Below are positions 8,055-15,262 of a DNA stretch of 22,835 nt, one piece after another. The notes under the pieces were generated by a model, which saw only the letters and a list, made by a program, of their open reading frames with translations, ran no database searches and had not been told where the DNA came from. The DNA lies in assembly GCA_964533785.1 (NCBI GenBank), contig CAZHNG010000074.1:1-22835 (forward strand), written 5' to 3'. Position 1 is the first letter of the stretch, and every line of letters begins with the position of its first letter. Both the position numbers and the translations under genes were made by a program. Source of the DNA: JANQRV01 sp964533785. Its GTDB lineage: Bacteria; Bacteroidota; Bacteroidia; Chitinophagales; Saprospiraceae.

Positions 8055-9272
8055 ATGGCAACGGACTGGAATGTAGGAAAAGAACAAAAAAAAGGGCTTG
8101 CAAAAGAAACCGAGTACGCTATTCTTGTTGGTTTAGTGCAGCGCAATCAGACGGAAGAGCAAGTTCAGGAATATTTAAATGAGCTGGAGTTTCTGGCATT
8201 GACGGCCGGAGCTCTTAGTAAAAAACGCTTTATTCAAAAACTGCCACATCCTGATTCCCGTACCTTCGTGGGAAAGGGTAAGTTAGAAGAAATCCAGACT
8301 TATATCGAAAATGATGATAGTATAAATATGGTCATTTTCGATGATGATCTTTCCGGCAAGCAAGTCAATATTCTGGAAGAAGCACTCAAGGTAAAAATAA
8401 TTGATCGTAGTACTTTAATTTTAGATATTTTCGCCAATCGAGCTCAAACGGCGCAGGCAAAGACTCAAGTAGAACTTGCCCAAATGCAATATTTACTGCC
8501 GCGATTAAGAGGTCTTTGGACTCACCTCGAGAGACAGCGCGGGGGTATTGGTATGCGTGGTCCGGGGGAGCAGGAAATCGAAACAGACCGGCGGATCGTC
8601 AGGGATAAAATATCTCTTCTAAAAAAGAAGCTGGAGAAGATCGATCGTCAAAATGTTACCAGGCGAAAGAGCCGGGGGCAACTCGTACGTGTTGCACTGG
8701 TGGGCTATACCAATGTAGGGAAATCTACGTTAATGAATTTGCTCAGCAAATCGGATGTTTTCGCCGAAAATAAACTATTTGCGACCTTGGATACCACGGT
8801 TAGAAAAGTTGTTTACGAGAGGGTGCCCTTTTTGCTTTCTGATACAGTCGGTTTTATCAGAAAATTGCCGCATCATTTGATCGAAAGTTTTAAGTCAACG
8901 CTGGATGAAGTTATCGAGAGTGATATTCTTTTACACGTGGTAGATATTTCCCATCCCCGGCACGAAGAACACATCCACACGGTTAATGAAACTTTAAAAG
9001 ATATAGGTGCATTGGATAAGCCGACATTGTTTGTTTTCAACAAAATCGATTTATTTCGCAAAAAAACTTACGATCCTTTCGTTGATGAAGAAGCAATGCA
9101 GGAAATTGAAGAGGGACTGAGCGGAAGCTTGAAATATCAATTTCAACACGATAATATATTGGTTTCCGCGCTAAGTGGCGAGAATATCAATTTATTGCGG
9201 GAGCGTTTGATCAAAATGGTAAAGGAATTATACGAAGAACGATATCCTTACCAGGCAAGACAATGGGTTTAA
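8055..9272 (+). CDS. hflX: ribosome-associated GTPase HflX
   Basis: A 405-residue Obg-HflX family GTPase. An N-terminal HflX domain (about 15-160) is followed by the family glycine-rich signature G-G-I-G-M-R-G-P-G-E at 163-172, a helical linker, and the G domain: G1 G-Y-T-N-V-G-K-S-T (217-225), G2 T near 247, G3 D-T-V-G-F (263-267), G4 N-K-I-D (329-332) and G5 S-A-L-S-G (371-375). All nucleotide-binding residues are present. HflX splits stalled 70S ribosomes under heat or antibiotic stress in studied bacteria. Its stop is followed after one base by the start of the M29 peptidase gene, so the two are likely cotranslated. Confidence 0.97.
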   Translation: MATDWNVGKEQKKGLAKETEYAILVGLVQRNQTEEQVQEYLNELEFLALTAGALSKKRFIQKLPHPDSRTFVGKGKLEEIQTYIENDDSINMVIFDDDLSGKQVNILEEALKVKIIDRSTLILDIFANRAQTAQAKTQVELAQMQYLLPRLRGLWTHLERQRGGIGMRGPGEQEIETDRRIVRDKISLLKKKLEKIDRQNVTRRKSRGQLVRVALVGYTNVGKSTLMNLLSKSDVFAENKLFATLDTTVRKVVYERVPFLLSDTVGFIRKLPHHLIESFKSTLDEVIESDILLHVVDISHPRHEEHIHTVNETLKDIGALDKPTLFVFNKIDLFRKKTYDPFVDEEAMQEIEEGLSGSLKYQFQHDNILVSALSGENINLLRERLIKMVKELYEERYPYQARQWV

Positions 9273-9273
9273 A

Positions 9274-10383
9274 ATGAATAGTAATATACTCAAAAAATAC
9301 GCAGATCTGCTGGTGGGGTATTGTTTAGAGCTACAGCCAAATGAAAAGTTGTTTGTCGAAACAACAACACTGGCGGAGCCATTAGTAAGCCAAGTTTTTG
9401 AATCTGCATTAAAAGCAGGCGCAATTGTTGAAACCAATTTAATATTTCGCGAGTATAAAAAGGTATTGTTTGAAAAAGCAAACGAAAAGCAGTTGAGCTA
9501 TATACCTTTGCTCTATAAAAAAGCAATGGAAGAATTTGATGCATATTTACACATTATTGCGCCATTTGAGACAATAGAAAAAGAATCGATAAAGAAAAAA
9601 GGAGAACGCCTGGCCACTAGGCAGCGTGCTTTCGCCGATACCCGGAAAATTTATTCGCAAAGGACTGCATCAAGGTCTTTGAAAAGAAATCTTTGCTTGT
9701 TTCCAACACCGGCAAATGCAAAAATTGCTGACATGACACTTGAAAGTTATCAGCATTTTGTATATAATGCTTGTAAGTTATTTGACGAAAATCCGAAAGC
9801 AAGCTGGTTGGAGGTTAGAAAAAATCAGCAAAAAATTGTAAATTATCTAAACAAAAAGGAATATTTTAGGTATCAATGTAAAGGTACAGATATCATTTTT
9901 TCGACCAAAGGAAGAATCTGGATTAATTCTGATGGACAAACAAATATGCCTTCCGGAGAAGTTTATACTTCGCCGGTAGAAAATTCCGTTAACGGAGTTA
10001 TTCATTTTTCCTATCCGGCCATTCATAACGGGCTGGAGATAAAAGGTGTTACCCTTTGGGTAAAAGACGGCCGGATTGAAAAATGGGAGGCCGAAAAGGG
10101 TAAGGACGCGCTGGATGCGGTCTTTAAATTAGAGGGAGCAAGGTATTTTGGCGAAGTAGCAATTGGCACTAATTACGATATTGATCAGTTTACGAAAAAT
10201 ATGCTTTTTGACGAAAAGATCGGAGGGACTGTACATATGGCTATTGGGCAGTCATATCTGCAAACAGGAGGTAAAAATCATTCTTCTATTCATTGGGATA
10301 TGATCACTGATATGAAAAACGGAGGGATGATCTGGGCAGATGATGAAAAGATTTACGAAAACGGACAATTTTTAATAGGTTAG
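9274..10383 (+). CDS. M29-family metal-dependent aminopeptidase (AmpS/PepS-like)
   Basis: A 369-residue cytoplasmic protein, slightly shorter than the usual 400-410 of the family. The M29 signature is clear: an N-terminal Rossmann-like half with L-K-K-Y-A-D-L-L-V and P-x-E-K-L-F-V-E, then N-M-P-S-G-E-V-Y-T-S-P-V-E at 224-236 (metal ligand E229), E294 in F-G-E-V-A-I-G, H321 in T-V-H-M-A-I-G, Y328 seven residues on, and H340/D342 in I-H-W-D-M-I. Spacing of these matches the dimetal site and catalytic Tyr of AmpS-type enzymes, except for a shorter H321-H340 interval. Expected role: removal of N-terminal residues from small peptides. It starts one base after hflX. Confidence 0.93.
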   Translation: MNSNILKKYADLLVGYCLELQPNEKLFVETTTLAEPLVSQVFESALKAGAIVETNLIFREYKKVLFEKANEKQLSYIPLLYKKAMEEFDAYLHIIAPFETIEKESIKKKGERLATRQRAFADTRKIYSQRTASRSLKRNLCLFPTPANAKIADMTLESYQHFVYNACKLFDENPKASWLEVRKNQQKIVNYLNKKEYFRYQCKGTDIIFSTKGRIWINSDGQTNMPSGEVYTSPVENSVNGVIHFSYPAIHNGLEIKGVTLWVKDGRIEKWEAEKGKDALDAVFKLEGARYFGEVAIGTNYDIDQFTKNMLFDEKIGGTVHMAIGQSYLQTGGKNHSSIHWDMITDMKNGGMIWADDEKIYENGQFLIG

Positions 10384-10507
10384 CGATGATCCCAAAAAAA
10401 ACCATGATCTTAAGAACTAAATTGACCCTGATTCATTGAAAATAATGACTAATCAAATGAAAATTTTAATTCAATTACCAAAACAAATAAAATAACATCC
10501 GCAGACC

Positions 10508-11242
10508 GTGAACAATAACATCGCATTCTTGGAACTGAAATATGGAAACATTTACGGCGGTTACCCCAACTTCTACGCAATAAGTGAAATCGCTCTACTG
10601 GTCTTTGAACAAGGAAGTAATAAAATTTTTCTTGAAAGTTGGATCAACAGTGCTAACGTAGATATTGTAAGCGTATACTCTAAAGTAGACCAACTGGGGC
10701 ATACCATTGGAAGGGTAAAAGAGGTCGTGAATTTACGGACTAGAAGACGTAAACCCTTCAGGGAGGATTTTAGGCTCGAAGAAAGAGATATGGCCAATGC
10801 TTTTAAAATGTTACGGCCAACTAAAGCCCCCATTAAAAGCTTTTTAATTAAAAATCTCAAAAAATACCGGTTCAGAGACATGGTAGTTTTTGATGGTAGA
10901 AGGGATGTTTTCTTGTGCGAAAGATCCGGGGCTAACTTCTCCAGGGTTAATATAATAGATATTCAAAAAGATCTCAATAAGGAGACTGACTATTTGTTCT
11001 CTTTGAATAAACTGGCCGTTGTGATCAATTTCGACTATGATCGGTCCTATCTAAGGTCTAACAATCTCGAATATTGGTTACATCCTATTGCCGCACGGCA
11101 AATAACACCCAAATCTGCAGCTTACGATGCTGCCCGTTTAATGATGGTGTACAACGAATATACCGAGCATCATGATGACTTCTTGATGAAAGGTGCTCTA
11201 TTATTGAATAAGATTCAAAATACGCACCAAACGACATCTTAG
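10508..11242 (+). CDS. unrecognised protein, possibly a degenerate DEDD (DnaQ-like) exonuclease fold
   Basis: A 244-residue soluble protein with a GTG start at 10508; a stop lies in frame 15 bases upstream and no ATG is available nearby, so the start is well fixed. I do not recognise a family by name. The layout resembles a DnaQ-like 3'-5' exonuclease: F-L-E-L-K at 7-11 followed by I-S-E-I-A-L-L-V-F at 25-33 (like D-x-E then the I-x-E-I-A-x-V strand), V-V-F-D-G-R-R-D-V-F-L at 126-136 (like the h-N-x-x-F-D motif II), a N-I-I-D-I-Q-x-D-L strand at 148-156, and A-A-Y-D-A-A-R-L-M at 204-212 (like motif III H-x4-D-A). Motif I is E-x-K instead of D-x-E and the motif III His is missing, so catalysis is unlikely. 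It stands alone, facing the MBL gene. Confidence 0.75.
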   Translation: MNNNIAFLELKYGNIYGGYPNFYAISEIALLVFEQGSNKIFLESWINSANVDIVSVYSKVDQLGHTIGRVKEVVNLRTRRRKPFREDFRLEERDMANAFKMLRPTKAPIKSFLIKNLKKYRFRDMVVFDGRRDVFLCERSGANFSRVNIIDIQKDLNKETDYLFSLNKLAVVINFDYDRSYLRSNNLEYWLHPIAARQITPKSAAYDAARLMMVYNEYTEHHDDFLMKGALLLNKIQNTHQTTS

Positions 11243-11295
11243 GTCTGTTGAGGATCTTTTCGTATTCGCATGACTGTTAAAGTAGAACGATCAAT

Positions 11296-12747
11296 TTACT
11301 TTTCAGTAAAACTATGAATGGTTTGGTGGTTAATAGTGTACTCCTCTCCTAAAGCAGGAATAGTCACTTTTTCGAAACCGAATTTTATCAACACCTCACG
11401 GAAAGCTTCTTGTGGTTCGGGCATCCCGTGTACTAAAAAGAGGTTTTTAATACTCTGCCGTTGATCTGCGAGGAAATCCAGCATTTCCAGGTAGTCGGCA
11501 TGGGCAGAAAATGAATCCATAACAACAATTTCTGCTCTCACCAGCTTTAGTTTACCAAGAATAGAAATTTGTTGGGCACCAGCCATAAGCCTTCCTCCGG
11601 GCGTACTCGGTGAACAATACCCTACGATCAAAATAGTGTTTTCGGGTTGGTCAATAATGCGGTAGAGATGATGCTTGACCCTGCCCGCATTCATCATACC
11701 CGAAGAGCTAATAATAATACACGGATCCTTCAAATCATTTAGCTTCTTGGATTTTTCCCGTTTTCGGATATACTGTAAATTGTTGAAACCAAAAGGATTG
11801 TCATCTACCAGCATGTACTCATTGAGTTCATTGTCAAAACATTCAGGATGAGTGCCGAAAACGACTGTCGCGTTGACCGATAAAGGACTATCTACATAAA
11901 CTGGGATCTTAGGTAATAGCCCCTCACTTTCCAGCTGATCCAGGAGATAGATGATTTCCTGCGTTCTGCCTATACTGAAAGCCGGGATCAATAATTTGCC
12001 CTTGCGCTCTACGCAAGTATCTTTTATGATCGATAAGAATTTTTTCTTTTCAGCAGGATTGTCGATGTGTTGCCGGTCGCCGTATGTAGATTCGCAGATC
12101 AGATAATCCAATGGTGGCATCGGTACGGGATCTCTAAGAATTGGGCGGTTAGGCCTGCCCACATCACCGGAGAATCCAAACATCGTAGTTTTCCCGTTTT
12201 CCGTAATTTTTAAAGTAACACTGGCACTCCCCAGTATATGCCCGGCATCTCTGAAAAGGACCTCTACCTGTTCATGTATGCGAAACCAACGGTCATAGGG
12301 ATGTCCCTCAAATAACTTCATGGTCTCCTCTACATGCTTTTTAGTATATAACGGCTCGACCATGCTATGATCGGGGTCCTCCGGTGAAGTTTTCCTTCCT
12401 CTTAAGTGTTTGTTACGGTACCGTGCGTCGTGCTCCTGAATATTGGCACTATCTAAAAGCATTAAAGAACAGAGGCTGCGGGTAGCATGCGTAGCGTAAA
12501 TCGTATTACGAAAACCATCTTTAACCAGTTTGGGTATCCTGCCCGAATGGTCAATATGAGCATGAGAAAGGATCAAACAATCAATAGAAACAGGGTCAAA
12601 TAACCATTTTTCATTAAAATGCTTCATCTCTTCCGAAGATCCTTGGTAAAGGCCGCAGTCAAGAAGAATGGAGAATCCGTTTTCTAGTATGATAAGGTGG
12701 CAACTTCCCGTAACATCTCTGGCTGCACCGCAAAATTTAATCGTCAT
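11296..12747 (-). CDS. metallo-beta-lactamase-fold beta-CASP RNase-like protein
   Basis: A 483-residue protein. I chose the ATG at 12747 (M-T-I-K-F-C-G-A-A-R-D-V-T-G-S, the usual N terminus of this family) rather than 12768, because the candidate -7 element at 12773-12780 would place transcription start near 12767. MBL motifs: H-A-H-I-D-H at 62-67, D-A-G-H at 167-170, D195 in F-S-G-D-V-G. beta-CASP motifs: E219 in I-C-E-S-T-Y-G-D-R, H300 in G-T-H-P, H416 in F-S-A-H-A-D, with the RNA-specificity segment S-S-S-G-M-M-N-A-G-R-V near 347-357 and V-H-G at 439-441. All metal ligands look intact. Known relatives (CPSF-73-type and bacterial homologues) are RNA endo/exonucleases; a cytoplasmic RNase role is inferred. 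Confidence 0.93.
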   Translation of the reverse strand: MTIKFCGAARDVTGSCHLIILENGFSILLDCGLYQGSSEEMKHFNEKWLFDPVSIDCLILSHAHIDHSGRIPKLVKDGFRNTIYATHATRSLCSLMLLDSANIQEHDARYRNKHLRGRKTSPEDPDHSMVEPLYTKKHVEETMKLFEGHPYDRWFRIHEQVEVLFRDAGHILGSASVTLKITENGKTTMFGFSGDVGRPNRPILRDPVPMPPLDYLICESTYGDRQHIDNPAEKKKFLSIIKDTCVERKGKLLIPAFSIGRTQEIIYLLDQLESEGLLPKIPVYVDSPLSVNATVVFGTHPECFDNELNEYMLVDDNPFGFNNLQYIRKREKSKKLNDLKDPCIIISSSGMMNAGRVKHHLYRIIDQPENTILIVGYCSPSTPGGRLMAGAQQISILGKLKLVRAEIVVMDSFSAHADYLEMLDFLADQRQSIKNLFLVHGMPEPQEAFREVLIKFGFEKVTIPALGEEYTINHQTIHSFTEK

Positions 12748-12772
12748 AATATCAATTACGTTGGTCAATTGT

Positions 12773-12780
12773 CAAATATA
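12773..12780 (-). promoter_or_regulatory. candidate -7 promoter element of the MBL gene
   Basis: On the minus strand the sequence reads TATATTTG, an exact match to the Bacteroidota TAnnTTTG -7 element. Transcription would start near 12767, leaving a leader of about 20 bases before the ATG at 12747. No convincing -33 TTTG is present, so this is a candidate only. Confidence 0.4.
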
Positions 12781-12828
12781 ACGAACAGAATGCGACTTTT
12801 GGAATTTGGGTTACTACAGAAAACTTAC

Positions 12829-13956
12829 TTATTCATAATTAATGCGCAGCCCTCCTTTGGTGAGATTAGCTTTAATATTGCTGTTGGCGTAGCTATATAC
12901 CGCCCCTTTTTTTTGTCCCTTAACGGTGTGTTGATTGCTTTCAATCGTTTCATTGATGATTTCGAGATCTTTAGGGTAGTTGATACCTGCGAGATAGGCT
13001 TTGGCATCCAGGGTATAGTTCGTGCGTGGAGAAAGGCTTATTTTGAATTGCGTATCATCTCCTACAATATTAATGGCTTGTAACTCCTCAGAAACCTTTT
13101 CGATATAAGCACTTCCATCCACCATGTCAAGATTAAGTTTTTGATAGAGCATCCCAATATTAAAGCGGCTGTTTTGTGTGTCAGCAATAATTGTTTTAGC
13201 ACTGCCAATAGTAATATTGTCGAAATAGCCGACATTTTTTAATAACTTGACGTAGCCGATGGTAACATCGTCGTATTTTGAATGCAGCCTGAGTGATTCG
13301 GTCTTATCTAATTTGAGCTGGGAATTGTTGCTTTTTATTTCTACTTCTCTTGCCTGAAGAATCGTCAGATTAGAATTATCTACCGACATGTTTAAATCAT
13401 TGGCATAGCCGACGAAACCAGTCACAAAGGAAAGGTCTAACCGTGCATCCCTTAATTTATCTACACTTAGTTTACCATTTTTGAGGATGATATCAGCGCG
13501 TCCTTTTACGTTGGTTAATGCAATTTCACCGTGTTGCACATCCAAGTCGACGTTAAAGCCTGTAGGAAGGAAAACTTTACATTGGATAGAAAAATCTTCT
13601 TGTTCGGGATCTCTTTTAAGGGATCTAAAACCTCGTTCCGGAGAGATGTTTGTTAAAACTTTCAGAATTTCATTTTCGGGGATAAAACCTATATTGATCC
13701 GGTCAAAAATTTGAGTGGCTATGGCTTCACTTGCTGCTTCTACCGCAATGCGGATATCTATTTTGACCTTATTTTCATCCCAGTTTTTGACTTCAACCCG
13801 GCCAAATTTATGTAAGACCTTTACCATTGCAAACTTGGAAGCCGGAAATTCTCTTTTTATAATTTTAGTGTATTCTAGGTCTGGAATGAAAGGAAGATCA
13901 AGAGAAATAAATAAGAAAAAGCTAAATAAAGAAGTGCTAAAGAATAGTTTCATCAT
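12829..13956 (-). CDS. exported DUF4097-like beta-repeat protein
   Basis: A 375-residue protein beginning ATG ATG at 13956/13953, with a hydrophobic signal segment (residues 3-22). The mature part has repeated short strands with the N-x-x-L-x-(L/V) / (G/D)-x-(I/V) rhythm of DUF4097-type and putative auto-transporter-adhesin-like beta-helix proteins: V-E-V-K-N-W-D-E-N-K-V near 53, then D-I-I-L-K-N-G-K-L-S-V, then N-S-N-L-T-I-L, then N-S-Q-L-K-L. Its start overlaps the end of the anti-sigma-like gene by 20 bases, so it is probably translated in step with it and is a likely periplasmic or surface partner of the signalling pair. Function unknown. Confidence 0.82.
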   Translation of the reverse strand: MMKLFFSTSLFSFFLFISLDLPFIPDLEYTKIIKREFPASKFAMVKVLHKFGRVEVKNWDENKVKIDIRIAVEAASEAIATQIFDRINIGFIPENEILKVLTNISPERGFRSLKRDPEQEDFSIQCKVFLPTGFNVDLDVQHGEIALTNVKGRADIILKNGKLSVDKLRDARLDLSFVTGFVGYANDLNMSVDNSNLTILQAREVEIKSNNSQLKLDKTESLRLHSKYDDVTIGYVKLLKNVGYFDNITIGSAKTIIADTQNSRFNIGMLYQKLNLDMVDGSAYIEKVSEELQAINIVGDDTQFKISLSPRTNYTLDAKAYLAGINYPKDLEIINETIESNQHTVKGQKKGAVYSYANSNIKANLTKGGLRINYE

Positions 13957-14476
13957 CGACTACATTGATCGGTTGAGGTTCTTGTACCTGAACCCGGTTT
14001 AAGACCCTCTCTAAAATCTTTAGCTTCATTTGATAACTTTTCAAAATATGGTTCATGATCAGGTCTTCAGTACCTTGCGGAGCGTAGAGTAACTCTTTTT
14101 TCAATTCGACGATCAGTTCATCAATTTTTATTAAATCTTCATCAACCAATTCGGTAGCTTCAAACTCAGCTAATTCCTTATACTTTAATGTAATTTTTTG
14201 CAGATAATTTTGTTCAATTTTGGAAAAATCTTTAGGCAGTCTTTTGTTGTTGTGTTGCTCAAATCTATTTAAGACGTTTTGGCCGAAAAGTATCCCACAA
14301 ACCAAAAGAACGGCAATGGTCGCTGCCATGGAGAAGAACTTGCGGAAAGCCACCATCTTGCTTTTGCGGGGCTGCGTATACTTTGCAATATTATCCCAAA
14401 CCTCAGCAGAGGGTAATTGATCGTCAAATTCATCACGATTGGCCCTAATAAAATCTTCTAATTCATCGTACTGCAT
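13937..14476 (-). CDS. membrane anti-sigma-factor-like protein
   Basis: A 179-residue single-span protein. Residues 1-40 are cytoplasmic and acidic with L-E-D-F-I-x-x-N-R-D-E-F-D and P-x-x-x-V-W-D-N-I, a pattern common at the N terminus of Bacteroidota ECF-linked membrane proteins; residues about 44-65 form one membrane helix; the rest is a charged helical periplasmic domain (N-Y-L-Q-K-I-T-L-K-Y-K-E-L, E-A-T-E-L-V-D-E-D-L, L-K-I-L-E-R-V-L). There is no zinc-binding H-x3-C-x2-C motif of the ZAS type. Its start lies 14 bases inside the sigma-factor gene. Role as a sigma-sequestering anchor is inferred from position and topology. Confidence 0.75.
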   Translation of the reverse strand: MQYDELEDFIRANRDEFDDQLPSAEVWDNIAKYTQPRKSKMVAFRKFFSMAATIAVLLVCGILFGQNVLNRFEQHNNKRLPKDFSKIEQNYLQKITLKYKELAEFEATELVDEDLIKIDELIVELKKELLYAPQGTEDLIMNHILKSYQMKLKILERVLNRVQVQEPQPINVVDDETIL

Positions 14477-15035
14477 GTTCTTGCCTGTATTTGTGATGCA
14501 AAATTTCTTTTAACTTTTTCTTAGCCCGGCTGTACTGCGACTTCGAAGTAGCCTCCGAAATATCCAATACCTGGGCTATTTCCTTGTGATCATAACCTTC
14601 AAGGGCATAAAGAGAAAAAACCACCCGGTATCCGTTTGGCAATTTGAATATAGCTTTACGAACAGTAGCAACATCGTATTGTTCAGACAGATACGTTGAT
14701 TCTTCTTTCTCTTCAACGAGCTGACCGAAGTGCCATTCGTTCAATTGTTCGGTCAGTAGCCTTTTTTGCTTTAGGTGATTAATGCAGTTGTTGATTACGA
14801 TTCGTTTGATCCAAGCACCGACAGAAGATTGGTATTGAAAAGTATACAATTTACTAAAGACATCCATAAAAGATTCCTGTAGTAGATCCTCAGCGTCCAG
14901 TTCATTCTTTACCATACGCAAACAGGTATTGTACATCGCCTTGGAATAAAGACGGTACAGCTCGAATTGCGCCCGGCGATTCCCTCGCTTACAATTCTCC
15001 ACTAAACTTCGGTGAGTACTCGCGTAATCCAACAA
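14463..15035 (-). CDS. ECF-family RNA polymerase sigma factor
   Basis: A 190-residue sigma-70 factor of the ECF (RpoE-like) type. Region 2 is at about 11-85, with the promoter-melting segment A-E-D-L-L-Q-E-S-F-M-D-V-F and W-I-K-R-I-V-I-N-N; region 4 is at about 120-185, with L-P-x-x-Y-R-V-V-F-S-L-Y-A-L-E-G-Y-D-H-K-E-I-A and an S-K-S-Q-Y-S-R-A-K-K-K-L recognition helix. The frame has no ATG near the expected N terminus; TTG at 15035 (then TTG at 15032) fits the family length, GTG at 15002 is an alternative. It heads a three-gene overlapping unit, with the anti-sigma-like gene starting 14 bases before its stop. Confidence 0.93.
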   Translation of the reverse strand: MLDYASTHRSLVENCKRGNRRAQFELYRLYSKAMYNTCLRMVKNELDAEDLLQESFMDVFSKLYTFQYQSSVGAWIKRIVINNCINHLKQKRLLTEQLNEWHFGQLVEEKEESTYLSEQYDVATVRKAIFKLPNGYRVVFSLYALEGYDHKEIAQVLDISEATSKSQYSRAKKKLKEILHHKYRQEHAVR

Positions 15036-15045
15036 ATAGGGTTTA

Positions 15046-15053
15046 CAAAGTTA
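15046..15053 (-). promoter_or_regulatory. candidate -7 promoter element of the sigma-factor unit
   Basis: The minus strand reads TAACTTTG, an exact TAnnTTTG match. Transcription would begin around 15039, only a few bases before the TTG start at 15035, implying an almost leaderless message or a later start codon (GTG at 15002). A TTTG lies upstream, but at 14 bases it is too close for a standard -33. A candidate only. Confidence 0.35.
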
Positions 15054-15262
15054 ACTAATGCAATAGACAAACACAGATATAAATGGTTGCAGCTTGAACT
15101 TAACAAACCTTTTAAAACTTGAACTACTTTTTTCTACGATTCACCCCGATATATTCGACGATTCAATCTTTTTCGATGGTAAACTCACCTTTTTCGCCGC
15201 AATTTTAGGATCGATAACCGAATCTTATATCGCTGTTGAGCACTTAAAACACATTTGTTATT

